From: Anaeromyces robustus
Taxonomy: Eukaryota; Neocallimastigomycota; Neocallimastigomycetes; Neocallimastigales; Neocallimastigaceae
Direction: 5' to 3'
NCBI GenBank assembly: GCA_002104895.1
Contig: MCFG01000488.1
Span: 1 to 44,461 of the forward strand
Length of the DNA stretch: 44,461 nucleotides
Position 1 is the stretch's first letter; the number at the start of each line of letters is the position of its first letter. Made by a program: the position numbers and the translations under genes. Shown here piece after piece: positions 27,430 through 40,379 of this stretch. The notes under the pieces were generated by a model, which saw only the letters and a program-made list of their open reading frames with translations, was not told where the DNA came from and made no database searches.

Positions 27430-29666
27430 TTATAGCCATCTTGTTCCCCATTGTTTTATTGATGTAGGACACTCACTGTGTTTTAATACTGCTTGTGTAA
27501 TTTGATTTGGTTCTAAAAGAACTTTCATCATTCTATATTCTTTAGGACATTTACCAGATGCTTCAGTAGGTAATACTAATTCAATTGCTATTAAATGTTC
27601 TAATGCTTTCATTGCTACTTGTTTTTTGAAAAATATTTCACGACCATTACCAGTTGCTTCAATTTTTTGTACAAATTTTTTATATTCATTATATATCATT
27701 TCAAAATTAAACAATTCTATATGTTTTTCTAATAGACATTTCATTGCTATAATTAAACATAATTCAAGAATTGATGTTCCTATTTATTTTCCAAATAATA
27801 AAAATGTATACATATTAATAAAATTATATTTTATTTTAATTATTAATTTATATATATATATATATAATTAAGTTTAAATTACCTTTTAATAATTCTGTCT
27901 TAGAATCAACATACTGTCTTGTATAAGCATCAAGGAAATCATTAACTTTTGGGTATGGTTCATTAATTGATAATTTATATATTGGTTCGAGCTATAAATA
28001 AATATAAAAATTCACATATATATTTATATATATTTATATATAATGTATTAATGGTCATAGTTAGGATAATTGAAGCTAATTAAATAATAATGAAATGTAT
28101 ATATGTTATTATATTTTAAATTTAATATATTTACACATATTTTTAAAAAGTTTCTTGGGTTATTAGTTATATCAAATAATCTATTGATTATAAGTCTCAT
28201 AGATTCATCTTTAAAAATATTCTAAAAACAAATAAAAAATAAAAAATAAAAAAAAGTTTTATTATACTATAAAGTAATATAATATTAATTATAGAATAAA
28301 ATAGGATAAACCAAAAGTAATTTAATTTCATACATCTATTTCGTTATTAAAAGTTTTTACATAATTTTCATTAATATTTGTTATATTTTCTGGTATTTTT
28401 AATGAATTTATGATAATTTTTTCGAAGTTTTCAATTTCTAATGGTGGAAAACATAAAATTTGTCTATGTGAATATCTGGATTTGACTCTTTTTTCTAATA
28501 ATTCTACTACATTCTTAATTATTTAATATTTATAAATTATATATATAAAATGTTTGTGAATTAGTTAATTTATATAAATTTACTTTTTTGAAATTCATTA
28601 GATAATAATTAAATATATTATAAATTATAAAATTATTATTATAAATATATTTACTAATTGACATGTTAGACCGATAACTACAATTGGATTTTGATTACTT
28701 TGAGCTATATCAAATAAATTATATAGTAATGTCTGTTTATTATGTTGAGTGAATAAATCAAATTCGTCTAAAACTATAATTACAGGTTTTGATGTTTTTG
28801 TTCCAATGGAGAGTACATTTAATAAATACGACAATATTTCTGAAAAAGAAGTCTTTAGGATATTAAAAAATAGTAATAATAATAATTATTAAAAAAAATA
28901 TTTTTAAATTAATAGAAAAAGGAAAGTGTTTTAATTTAACTAATATAAATAATAAATAACATATATTCTATATTATGTATTATATTAAATGTATTACACT
29001 ATTTAAATTTTCCATTGCTTCTTCTTGTGATAATTGATATATCATTTCTTTTAGAGCTAAACGATCATCTGATTGAACTAAACCATTTAAACGAACAGTT
29101 AAAAAAGTTTGTTTTTCTTCATTAAATTCTTTATTTAAATTATCTAATAATTTATTTATTATCTATTATAATTAATTATATTTGTAAGAAATTGGTTTGA
29201 ATAATAATTATGTATAATTATATATTAAAATTATTATATAATAAAATATGAACCATTGTTTTTCCACATCCACGATTTCCAATTAATAAAGTTGAATTAC
29301 TTTCACCTGTTTGTATGGTTTTTTTACATATATCATATAAAGTACTTTATTGTAAGGTAACATATCAAATGACATTTTTATAATAAAATTATATAAGATT
29401 TTAACATATATATATAATTAATATAAATATATAAAAAATGAATTATTATGACATCAATTATTATCTTATTAGCAATATAATGATGATATTATATAAAGAT
29501 AGTATTTTTTTTCATACTTATATTGGTCTTCTAAACCAATTAATTTATTGGAATAGGATTTTCCTGTTAAATTATTTAATATTATTTTTTTTATATAATT
29601 TACATCTTTTCTATTAATATTTAAATGGGTATCTTGTAACATATTTATATTGGTATCTTGTAACAT
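27430..29666 (-). CDS. ORC4: Origin recognition complex subunit 4
   Basis: Eight exons on the minus strand: 29666-29518, 29344-29254, 29162-29000, 28839-28655, 28513-28334, 28221-28135, 27991-27883 and 27779-27430. Phases close to 437 residues, almost the length of human ORC4. ORC4 is an AAA+ subunit of the complex that marks replication origins and loads Cdc6 and MCM. Walker A is GNRGCGKT at residues 72-79, preceded by the family motif [10 protein letters not shown]. Walker B is VLDEFDLF (Asp159, Glu160). The arginine-finger region [14 protein letters not shown] follows the sensor-1 strand VVIGLTC. The C-terminal winged-helix part contains [15 protein letters not shown] and ends [13 protein letters not shown]. 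The N-terminus has an imperfect repeat, MLQDTNIN then MLQDTHLN, so the second Met is an alternative start. Intron 2 uses a non-standard GTTCAT donor. Confidence 0.94.
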
Positions 29667-30270
29667 ATTTATATTTTATTTGATATTTATGATATATTTA
29701 ATTATTAAATATTATGATATTTCTTTTTTTTAAAAATATTTATCTAATTTAATTAGAAAGGTATATTAATATGATTTTGATTTTGATATATATAAAGCTA
29801 AAGCTTTTAATAAAAAATTATTAATAAACTTTTGTTACAATTAATATTTATTATATACATTTAAAATTAAAAATTTTATATTTTTATTATTAATAAAAAT
29901 TTTTAATAATAATAAAAATATATATAATAATTTTTAATCCTTTAACGAAAACAAAGTTTAAATTTACATAATTAAAAAAAAGAAACTAAATTATTATTCT
30001 AACCAATCATATTATTGTTTTTTGAAAAATTATATTTTATCCAAGTTAATAAAAGATTTCAAAAAAATTTTTTTTTACACTACAATTAAGGAAAAATAAT
30101 TATTATATATAGGTAAATATATTAAAAAGAAATTTAATTTTGACCGATTTGATTATTTAGAGATATATTTTATAAATGTTTTTTTCTTATATATTTATGA
30201 TAAAAATGCATTAATTTAATAAATTTTAAATAAATATATATAAATATATTAATTACAATAAAATAAAGTA
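29667..30270. promoter_or_regulatory. Shared divergent promoter region of ORC4 and TOM22
   Basis: 600 bp between two outward-facing starts. The sequence is A/T-rich with no clear motif, so the call rests on gene orientation only. Confidence 0.5.
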
Positions 30271-30799
30271 ATGGCTTATTTAGAAGAAGTTGAAGGTAAA
30301 GATAATGTTATAATTTCTGATGAAGAAGATGAATACACTTCCTCCTCTGATGAAGATTCCGATATTGATGAAGAAGATGAAGAATTACTTTCTAGAATCA
30401 TTGCTTTAAGAGACATTGTTCCACCAGAAACAAGAGCTAGAATTTCAACCACAGCTTCATCCTTATTTTCAAAATCATTCGATTTATTAAAAACTATTGG
30501 TAATAGTGCTTGGGTTTTAGTTACTGCTGCTAGTATTCTTGCATTACCAGTTGTTTTAGAAATTGAAAGAGAACAAGCCGCAATTCATCAAGAAAATCAA
30601 AGAGCACAACAACAACAACTTAGACAACAACAGGTTTAATTTTTATGTTTATTTTAGTGAAAATTATTTTTATTTTTATTTTTTAATTAATGACCTTTAT
30701 TTTAATTATTTTAATAATTTTATTTTATTATATAATTTCAATTGTTTAAAAATTATATAGTTACTTTCAAGAGCTCTACCAGATGATGATGAAGAATAA
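30271..30799 (+). CDS. TOM22: Mitochondrial/hydrogenosomal import receptor Tom22
   Basis: Two exons, 30271-30633 and 30761-30799, join in phase 0 to 133 residues. Tom22 is the central receptor of the outer-membrane TOM complex. It binds presequences through its acidic cytosolic domain and tethers Tom40 pores. Residues 10-40 are strongly acidic and Ser-rich. The conserved cytosolic helix ETLLSRI-type segment is present (EELLSRIIALRDIVPPETR), followed by SFDLLKTIGNSAWVLVTAASILALPVVLEIE, with the single membrane span at about residues 78-96 and the conserved Pro93 in it. The Gln-rich tail ends in acidic DDDEE, matching the intermembrane-space domain. In an anaerobic fungus this receptor would serve hydrogenosomes. 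Confidence 0.92.
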
Positions 30800-31391
30800 T
30801 TTTATTTAAATATTTAATTCAGTTATAAAATAATCTTTAATAATTTATAAATTTAATTTAATATTTATATCAATTATAACTAAATGAAAATGAGTAATGA
30901 ATAATCAATTTAATACAGAATTATATATATATATAAGCATCACAAAATATAAAATAATAGTAACAATAATAGAAAAAAAAATATTGAATTACAAGAAAAA
31001 ACAACTATAAATAATAATAAGGAATAAATCCAAGTACAAAAACGAAGTAAAATTAGAAACCAAGCCAAATATATATATATAAATAGAACAAAATAATAAT
31101 AAAAACAAAAACAGAAGAAAAAACCAAAACAAAAAAAAAAAAAAAAAACAAAAACAAAACAAAAAAACAAAAAAAATACAAAAAAACAAAAAAACAAAAA
31201 AAAAAAAGCAAAAACAAAAGCATATATTTGATAAAATATTATGTAAATTAATTTAATATTTATCATAATAATAATAAATATGTATTAGCAAACCTATATA
31301 GGAGGTTTGAAAATACTATTCAATTGTTAAATTTTTAATATTTTACTAAATAAACGTTAACAAAATTTATATATACTAATAAAAAATGTTC

Positions 31392-31440
<49 letters not shown>

Positions 31441-31529
31441 TGATTATATACATATTTTATAAAAGCTTATTTAGTTTAAATTTTTAATGAAATGAAATGA
31501 GTTTTTAAATTGTTATTAAGAGATATTAT
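30800..31529. other. Convergent spacer with A-rich and (ATT)n tracts
   Basis: 730 bp between TOM22 (plus) and USP39 (minus) 3' ends. It has an A/C-rich block at about 31100-31220, a CCTATATAGG palindrome near 31292 and (ATT)n at about 31394-31440. Minus-strand frames of Phe/Cys/Tyr here are translated A/C repeats, not genes. Confidence 0.7.
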
Positions 31530-34221
31530 TTAATCTTTGTTTGGAAGCTTACGTTCCCATATCTAAAAAGGAAAAAAATATAGAATAATTATATAAAATG
31601 TAATAAAAATATTTTTTTAATATAAATTTTTTATTGATGTTATATATAAAAATAGTAGTAATTATATATAGTTAAATATCATACCTGTATATATGTTTCG
31701 GATAAAAATATCATTTGTGGCATAATTTCTTCTACGAATAAATCTTGTATTTGGAACCATTGATCTTTACCTTTACAATATACTTGAATTTTATATGAAC
31801 CATTTTTAGGACTATTTTTTCCTTCATGACATATATTAGCAACTAAATCATATTTATATTCTTCTTTATCGTTTGGATCTGTATCTAAATCTATATAATA
31901 TATATTTATATAAAATAAAAATTAAAAGTGATTAAAAGAAATATATTAATACCGAAAGAGTATGGAAAAATAGTCTTGTTGATATTTATAATTAATAATA
32001 TAATATATATTATTATCTTTCATTATTAATAAAACTTACATTCTTTCATGTCAACATTCTTAATGGGAAAATTTACAATTGTTGGATTTTTTTCTTGTGA
32101 CCAATTATTTTTATTAAATCTTTTTGCATTAAAAATTAGATAGTTTGGTAATTTTAATAATTTATATCTTTTAAGTGTATTTCCAACTTCCTATATAAAT
32201 ATAATATAATATAAATAATTGATATTTATTATTAGCTAACAACATTAGTTTATAGAAAATATATATAATAATATAATTTATGAAATTTTTAATATCGTTC
32301 GAATTATTATTATTATTATTTTTTTTTTAATTACATACTTGAATTGATTTTCCATCATATCTACTAAGAAGGGTTGAAAGTGATACCTACATTTAATTAT
32401 ATTTATATAATTATTATTTTTATAATCGTAAATTAATAAGTAAAATATTTCAATTTTAATAGTAATTAAATATTTATAAATATTAATTTTTACTTGAGGA
32501 ATAATATTTTGTTCCATTTCATCTTGAAACAATGGTGGAGGTGGTAAATCGAGTACTAACACCATAAATGGCGAAACTACTTTTGTTATTTCTAAAAACA
32601 ATATAAATAAAAAATTAAAAAGAGAAAAAGCAACAATTAAACAACAATGATAATAAAAATATAATATATATATATATATTTACCTCTATCAGTTTGAAAT
32701 TCTTCTTTTTGAAATTTTTCTTTTCCTTCTTCTGGTTCACTTATAATAATTTGTGATTCAATTTGTAATTTCCCTTGAAAAGTTTCTTGAATAATACCTA
32801 TTAATTTTTAATTAATATTTTTATTTAATTATATAGTTATATTATTTTCATAAAATTTTAAAATGTTTATTTAGAACTATAAAAAATATTAATTATTTGG
32901 AATAACATAATTACGTACTTTTCTTTTTTCTTGTACCACCAAGGGCAAAATGTAATGAATTTAAAAACCAAATTAGAAATTCTACGGGATCATTTTGTTC
33001 TGTTAATAAAAATTTTTTCTTACTTGCATTACTAATTTCCTTTATTTATTTATTTATTATATATTAATATAATAAATAACCAGTATAATATCATTTTAAT
33101 GTCGAAATTCTAATTAATTTATATACCTGTAATAATTCATGAGGACTGACTTGTGCTTTAAATGCCTTAGGATTCCACATTTTTCTTATTAACATTCCAA
33201 ACCTATTTACTAATTCACTTTTTGAATCTTTATCATTCCTTAAAAAGAAATCTCTTAATGGTGTTATATGAATAAGTGCTTGAATAATAACGTTAATATA
33301 ATCATTTTTTTTAATGTTGTTTAGACCAATAAATCCTAAAGATGATAATAAATATAAAAGTTTAGTTTTAATAATAAGAACATTAATAATTATTTGTATT
33401 TAGGTTTTACCTGGAAGATATTTTTTATTATTAAGATCGTAACAATAGTTACTATTTTTATCTAGTTGACTAATTTGTTCTGGTGTAAATGTTGGTTTAA
33501 TAACATACTTAATATAAGAATTTTCATTAGTTATAAATTTTATATATTTATAATTTATTAATTTATTAATAAAATTATATCATACCTTAATATCATCTAA
33601 GGAAGAATCATTCACTTCATAACCATCAGGTAAAATATATACCTTTATAATTTTTAAAATTATATTTTAGTTATATAATTTATATCAAATATTTTTTATG
33701 AAAAAATTTTATATAAAATATATTTTTTATTTTTTATTTTTTTTATTTTTATTATTTCTTTTTTACCTTTAAAGTATGCAAATTTATGAAGACATGATGG
33801 TCATCGTGTAAACTGTGAATATATGCATGTGAAGTAGTTCCTCTACCTTTTTTTGATTTATTATATATAATAAAGAATATTAATAATTCATTAAAAATAA
33901 TATTGAAATAACTGTGAATATATTACCTTGATAATATTTTCCGCATACTAAACAAGCATATACATTTAAATTTGATAAAGAAACTGAGCAAACTTTTTCA
34001 AAATCAAAATCTAAATATGTTCTTCGTATCTTTTAATTATTTATATATATATATATTATATTATAAGTTGAATATGATAGTTTATTTTAATGAGAAATAT
34101 TATAAAATGATTATTTATAAAATAAAAATTTGATTAAAATAAAAATTACAGTATCAAGATAAAGTCCTCCAGGTCTTAATTCATCATTTATATCTCTTTT
34201 TCTTTTCAACGATTTTTCCAT
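31530..34221 (-). CDS. USP39: U4/U6.U5 tri-snRNP-associated protein Sad1/USP39
   Basis: Thirteen exons on the minus strand: 34221-34150, 34029-33927, 33846-33767, 33642-33586, 33507-33411, 33335-33127, 33039-32919, 32797-32684, 32591-32494, 32386-32339, 32190-32040, 31890-31685 and 31562-31530. They join to 462 residues. Sad1/USP39 is a catalytically dead ubiquitin-protease relative needed for tri-snRNP assembly and pre-mRNA splicing. An N-terminal ZnF-UBP domain is visible (Cys38, Cys50, Cys53 and the H-A-Y-I-H and H-D-D-H-H histidines). The pseudo-catalytic domain starts GFIGLNNIKKNDYINV, where the USP catalytic Cys position is Asp148. The final USP His box reads NGSYKI, so the catalytic His is also absent. 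Other signatures are WNPKAFKAQVSPHELLQ, LDLPPPPLF, KNPTIVNFPI and the C-terminal LSETYIQIWERK. This is the most intron-dense gene in the window. Confidence 0.94.
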
Positions 34222-34770
34222 TTTCTGTTTTATATCTAATTATTCTATATTATTGTATTATACATAAAATAATTTAAAAAAATTATTAATATTTTAAATA
34301 AAAATGGTTCTTTCATTTATTCATTATAATAAAAATTTTAATTTTTTTAAACTTTTATATGAATAATAACAATAGTTTATGTCATTTTTTATGATTTTAT
34401 TATCAATAAAAAAGAATATATACATAATTCATACATTATTTCCTTACTTTTTTATATATTTCTTTATATATTTAAAAAGATAATAAAGAAAGAAATTCCT
34501 TGCTATCTTTACCTTTAATTGTTATTATTTGAATATCTATATTTAATAATTATATAATAATTGAAATTTATTTAATATTGATTAATATTATCCAATCAAT
34601 TAATTAAAAATAATTAATAAGATTTTATATATTTAGTTCATATGAAAAAATTTCTTTTTTAAAGTCAAAAAATTGTATATATAATATTTGTAACATTATA
34701 TATATAATTAAAAAAAAAAAAAAAGAATTAAAAAAAGTAATTAATATTTATTTCTTTTTAAATAACTAAA
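34222..34770. promoter_or_regulatory. Shared divergent promoter region of USP39 and PA2G4
   Basis: 550 bp between two outward-facing starts. It is A/T-rich. No motif I can name stands out. Confidence 0.45.
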
Positions 34771-36847
34771 ATGGCTACTGCTACTGACGACCAATCTTTT
34801 ATTACTAATCAAGCTATTTTTACAAAGTATCAAACTTCAGCTGATATTACTAATCGTAAATAGAATTCAAAATTCATTAACTTAAATTTATTATTATTAT
34901 ATATATATTTGATATTAATATTTATTATTTAAAAAAAATTAAATAATTAAATAATAAAACATTAAAAAAAACGTAATTAAATAAATTATAAATTAATAGG
35001 TGCAATGGAAGCTGTTATTGCAGCTTGTGTTGAAGGTGCTAAAGCTATTGATCTTTGTAAATTAGGTGATAAAATTATTGAGGAAGAAGCTAAAAAAGTA
35101 TACAACAAAGGAAATATTAAAAAAGGTATATACATATTTAATAAATAAATTGTTTTAATAATGATTATTAAAATATATATAATTAAAAATATATATATAT
35201 ATGTATATAATAATGATAATAATTTATTTATTTTCAAAGTTAATAAGTATATTTAAAATAATAATAATAATAATAATAAATTAATTATAGTAATGAAAAA
35301 AAAAAATAAATTAATATGATATAAAAAAAAATATAAAGGAAAATATTTTGATACTAAAACATTTTTTTAATAATATAAATTTAATAATATATATAACTAA
35401 TGAAAATAGGTATTGCTTTTCCAACATGTGTATCACCAGATGGTATTATTTGTCACGTTTCACCACTTGATGATGAACCAGATAGTGAAATTACTTTAAA
35501 GAATGGAAGTATTGTTAGAATTGAATTAGGTAGTCATGTTGATGGATACATTACTCATTCTGCTCACACTCTTAAAGTTGGAGCTACTAAGGTAAAATAA
35601 TTATAATATTTTATTCTCCGCTTTTTTTTTTTTTTAAATTAATAATAAATAAATATATAGATAAATAAATAAATAATAAAAGTTGAATATATAAAATGAA
35701 TATAGAATTTATAATAAAAAATTGAATATATGAATAGAAGATATCATAAAAATTAAATATATGATTAGTATTAAAAAATTGATATATGAATAGAATTTAT
35801 TATAAAAAGTTGAATAAAAAAAATATGAAATTAATAATATTTTTTCAAATAAAAAGGAAAACCCAGCTTCTGGACGTGAAGGTGATGTTATTGAAGCTGC
35901 TCACAATTCATGTGAAGCTATTCTTCGTAACTTAAAAAATGGAAAGCGTAGCTATGAAATTACAGACCTTATTCAAAAATTAACTAAGGAATATGAATGT
36001 ATTCCAATTGAAGGTATGATTTCTCATGCTATTCATCAAGATAATATGGAAGGTGAAAAAACTATTATGTTAAATCCAACTGATGAACAACGTCGTCAAG
36101 TTCCAGAAGCTACTCTTGAAGAAGGTGATGCTTATGTAATTGATGTTTTAGTTACAACTAGTGATGGTAAATTAAAACCACACTCTGGTAGAACTACTAT
36201 TTACAAGAAGAATGTTGATGCAAATTATCAATTAAAGATGAAATCTTCAAGAAACCTTTATGGTGAAATTTGTACCAAGTTTGGAAACATGGGTTTCTCA
36301 CTTAGGTTTGTTTCAAACCATAAATTAAAACTTTTTTTAATATATTATATATAATATATTAATATTATTTCTTTTAATATTTATTATATTATTAATCATA
36401 TTTATATATAAATATATAATATAATAATATATAAATATATAAATAAATATAGATCTTTGAGTGATGCTAATAAAGCTAAATTAGGTATTGCTGAATGCCA
36501 AGCTCATCGTCTTGTTAATGGTTATCCAATGTTAGAAACTAAAGAAAATGAAATTGTTGCTCACTTTATGTTTACTGCTTTAATGATGCCATCTGGTCCA
36601 ACTAGAATAACTAAGGATTATTATGATGCTTCTCTTATTAAAGCAGATCATCAAATTCAAGATGAAGAAATTAATACTTTATTAAAGAGTCCAGTCAAAA
36701 AGAGTAACAAAAAGAAGAATAAGAAGGTAAAAAAAATAATTAAATAATAATGAATATTATTTTATAGTAATATTAATATTATAATTATATTATTTATTTT
36801 AACTTTATTTAATAATGTAGAAGAAGGCTGCTGCTCCAGCTCAATAG
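34771..36847 (+). CDS. PA2G4: Proliferation-associated protein 2G4 / EBP1 (methionine aminopeptidase-fold)
   Basis: Six exons: 34771-34855, 35000-35125, 35410-35591, 35857-36305, 36453-36726 and 36821-36847. They join to 380 residues (human is 394). Members of this family bind ribosomes near the tunnel exit and take part in ribosome biogenesis and translation, without peptidase activity. The pita-bread fold is recognisable: TNRAMEAVIAACVEGAKAID, then GIAFPTCVSPDGIICHVSP, GSHVDGYITHSAHTL, MISHAIHQDNMEGEKTI, and a long KSSRNLYGEICTKFGNMGF block. Two aspartates that hold the metal in true type 2 aminopeptidases are replaced (RIELG and YITHSAHT), as expected for EBP1. The C-terminus is Lys-rich (KKSNKKKNKK then KKAAAPAQ), an RNA-binding tail. 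Donors include an atypical GTTTGT at exon 4. Confidence 0.93.
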
Positions 36848-37577
36848 TTTTTTTTCTTCTTTTCTTTTTCTTTCCTTTTTTTTATTTTTTATTTTTAATT
36901 ATATATAAAATATAATAAATATAATGCGTTTAATCTAATTGATTTATATGCATTTTATTTTATTGCAATTTTTCATATAAAATCAAAATCAGAGAAAAGC
37001 AATTATTAAATAAGTTAAACTAACAATAAAATAAAAATAAAAATAAAAAAAAAATAAAAATAAAATAAGAATAAAATAAAAATAAAATAAGAATAAGAAT
37101 AAAAAATAAAAATAAAAATAAAAATAAAAATAAAAATAAAAACAAAAATAAAAATAATAAAAATAAAATAAAAAGGAAAATAATACAAATAAACTTATAA
37201 AAATAAAATTATGTAATAAGAAATTGTTAATGTAAAATATTATAATTGTTATTAATTATATTTTTTATGGTGTATTTTGTGGTATTATGTGGATAAATGG
37301 AATAATGAAAATTTTTATGTGTTGTATTATAATGTACATTATATGTACTTTGCATTAAATTAAATTATTATATTTATGAAATAATGGTTAATAATAATTT
37401 TTTAATTACATTACAGTTCTACAATATTTAAATTTGTTTGATCCAGCCAATCATTGTAAATGGCTATAATGAATATACATTATTTTTATTGAAACGTATT
37501 TATTATTTTGTTATTTTTATTAAACAATATAAAGAAATAAATAATCATTTGATAATTGTCATCAATAATAAATCAAA
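36848..37577. other. Spacer with A/T pentamer-hexamer tract
   Basis: 730 bp downstream of PA2G4. The main feature is an AAATAA/AATAAAA array at about 37021-37175. The last 150 bases lead into ZC3H15. No ORF is credible. Confidence 0.7.
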
Positions 37578-39826
37578 ATGGCCAAGAAAAAACAACCACA
37601 AATGTCTTCAAAAGCTGAACAAAAGCTTAAAAATAAGATTATTGAAGACAAGACTTTCGGTTTAAAGAATAAGAAGAAGTCAAGCAAAGTTGCAAAAGTA
37701 ATTTGAAATCAAAATAATTTTTAGATTTTAATTTCAACATTTCTTTTTTTTTTTTCCTTTGTTTTTTGTTTTTTTTTTTTTTTAATGTCTTTATTAAAAT
37801 TATCAACGAGATTGAAAAGAAAAAAAATAAAAACTTGAAAAAAATAATAAAGATTAATTAGAGTACGAAAAAAAATTAATGGAAAGAAATAAATGAAAAG
37901 AGAAGAAGAAATTGAAAATATAAATTAAAAATAGTTAACGTTTACTTCTATTATCTTTAATAATCAATCATCAATATTATAATTGTGTAACAATAATTAA
38001 ATCAATTTTTTTAAAGCATATATAAACATTTTACATTGTTAATTTTATTTTAAAGTATTACATTATAAGAATTTCGGAAATATGAAATAATGAATAAAAT
38101 TTTGTTTTTATTTTTTATTTTTCTTACAATTATATTTATTTATACAAAAATTAAAATAAAATAATTAAGAATTAAAATATTAAAAAAAATTAATTTATAT
38201 ATATTTAGTATGTTCAACAAGTTCAACAACAAGTAAATCAAGCTGGAAACAGAAAAGCTATGGTAATATAATTTACTTTAATATAATAAAAAAATATCAA
38301 TTATAGAATATAGAATTAATTTAATATTAATATGTAATCATTTAATAGAAAGAACAAGAAGAAAGAAAAAGAAAAATGGAAATGAAAAAGAAAGAAGAAG
38401 AAAAAAGAAAAACCGAATTAAAAGAAATTTTCAAACCAGTTCAACTTCAACAAAAAGTTCCATTTGGTATAATATTTTTTTATATTTTGATTATAAAACT
38501 TTAATAATATAATAATAATAATGTTAATAATATTTAACGTACATAATGTAATGAAATAAAGGTGTTGATCCAAAAACAATTTTATGTGCTTATTTTAAGG
38601 CTGGAACTTGCCAAAAAGGAAATCGTTGTAAATTTTCTCACGATTTGAATATTGAACGTAAAACTGAAAAAATTGATTTATATACCGATTATCGTAGTGG
38701 TGGCAAAAATAAGAAGAAGAATGGTGGTGAAGGTATTATTATAATAAAATAATATATATATTTTTATATTTATAAAATTTTTATTTTTTAATATATAATT
38801 TATATATTTTTAATATTTTAATTATTTAAAAAATAATTTAAGATGAAACTATGGAAAATTGGGATCAAAACAAATTGGAATCTGTTATTGATAAAAAGTT
38901 TGGTAAAGATAACAGTCAAAAACCAACTGAAATTGTTTGTAAATATTTCTTAGAAGCTATCGAAACAAAGAAATATGGTTTCGTAAGTATATTAATATTT
39001 TCAATTTTTTTTTTCAATCAAATTTTAAAATTTATTTTAAATGTTTTTTATTTTGTTAAATAGTTCTGGGAATGTCCAAATGGTGGAAGTAAATGTAAAT
39101 ATAGACATTGTTTACCACCAGGTTATGTATTAAAGAAGAAGGAAACCGAAGAAGAAAGAAGAGCTCGTGAAGAAGCCGAAAAAGAGAATCAAATTACTCT
39201 TGAAGAATTCTTGGAAACTGAGGTAATTTTATTATTATTTTATTATTATGATTATTTATGGTTTATTTTTTTTTTAATATCTTTTTTTATCTCAATCAGA
39301 TTTTTTAAAAAAATTTTTTTTTTTTTTTGAATAATCGTTATATTAACTTATTATATAATTATATATTAAATAAATGAAATAATAGCGTCATAAACTTGGT
39401 CCAAATCTTACTCCAATTACATACGAATCATTCAATAAATGGAAGGCTGAACGTAAGCTTCAAAAAGAAAAAGAAGAACAAGAAAAGGCTAAGGCTAAGG
39501 CTGATGCTTATAAACAATACAAGGCTGGTATGAAGAGTGGAATTGGATTCTCTGGTCGTGAATTATTCGACTTTAACCCAGAATTGGCTAATCCATATGA
39601 TGATGATGCTGATGCTATGGAAGAATATGTTAGAGAAGATACAGATGAAGATAAATCTGAAGAAAAATCTTCTGAAGAATCTAAAGATAAGGGAAAAGAA
39701 AAATTAGATGTCAGTGATATGAAAGAATCAATAGAAAAGGTCGAAGAAGTTATGGTCAATGAAGAGTTATTTGCTGATGAAGATTTAGAAGGTTTAGACG
39801 ATATTGATGATGAAGATGATGAATAA
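37578..39826 (+). CDS. TMA46: CCCH zinc-finger DRG-partner protein (Tma46/ZC3H15, DFRP1)
   Basis: Seven exons: 37578-37697, 38209-38262, 38349-38466, 38562-38732, 38843-38982, 39064-39222 and 39386-39826. They join to 400 residues. The family stabilises the GTPase DRG1/Rbg1 and associates with translating ribosomes. The N-terminus [20 protein letters not shown] is diagnostic. A Lys/Glu helix precedes the first CCCH finger (Cys106, Cys114, Cys120, His124; spacing 7-5-3). The second finger is split by intron 5 (Cys187, Cys205, Cys212, His216). The C-terminal DFRP region includes [14 protein letters not shown] and [12 protein letters not shown], then [13 protein letters not shown] and an acidic tail ending DDEDDE. 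AAG and CTT codons are commoner here than in the left half, fitting high expression. Confidence 0.94.
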
Positions 39827-40379
39827 ATTCTGAAAAAAAAAAAAAAAAAACATTATGTAATATCTGGGAATGAGGAATAATTATTAAACAAATGCTAATA
39901 ATATATATATTCTCTAAATATAAAGTTATTTATATTAAGTAATTTTAATTAAAAAGTAATATAGATAATTATATATATATCTTTTTTTTTTTTTAGATTT
40001 TAAAATTTTAAATATTAATATTTTTTCTATTATTGAAAAAATTTTATTAAAAAATATTTAATAAAATGTGAAGTTTTTTATGGTTGTAAAATAATTAATA
40101 AAATAAAATTATTATTATATTAAATATATATAATTTAAAATACGTTAAGAAATAATGTATGTATTTATTAATGTAATGTATATAATTTGGGATATTATAT
40201 GTTTTTGTGGCTTAAATTATTAATATTTTATTGGATAATTTAAGAAATTTTTAATTATTATTGGTTAAAATAATACCAAAATTTAATTATGAAATAACAA
40301 AATAGGATTAATTTTATTTTTTTAATCACTCTTTTCTCATTTCTTAATATTTTAAATATTTATTGAGAACCACGTCATC
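39827..40379. promoter_or_regulatory. Intergenic and promoter region upstream of the uL23 gene
   Basis: 550 bp, A/T-rich. The final 20 bases before the ATG (GAGAACCACGTCATC) are much less A/T-biased, which suggests a selected leader. No canonical ribosomal-protein promoter box can be named from sequence alone. Confidence 0.4.

Noticed and set aside
30940-31266. Minus-strand Phe/Cys-rich ORFs that look like membrane proteins
   Set aside because: They are translations of an AAACA-type repeat block between TOM22 and USP39.
31292-31301. CCTATATAGG palindrome as a possible operator or promoter box
   Set aside because: Ten bases is too short in this A/T background and it lies between two 3' ends.
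37438-37665. 75-codon plus-strand ORF overlapping the ZC3H15 start
   Set aside because: Different frame from the diagnostic [13 protein letters not shown]-terminus; only low-complexity translation.
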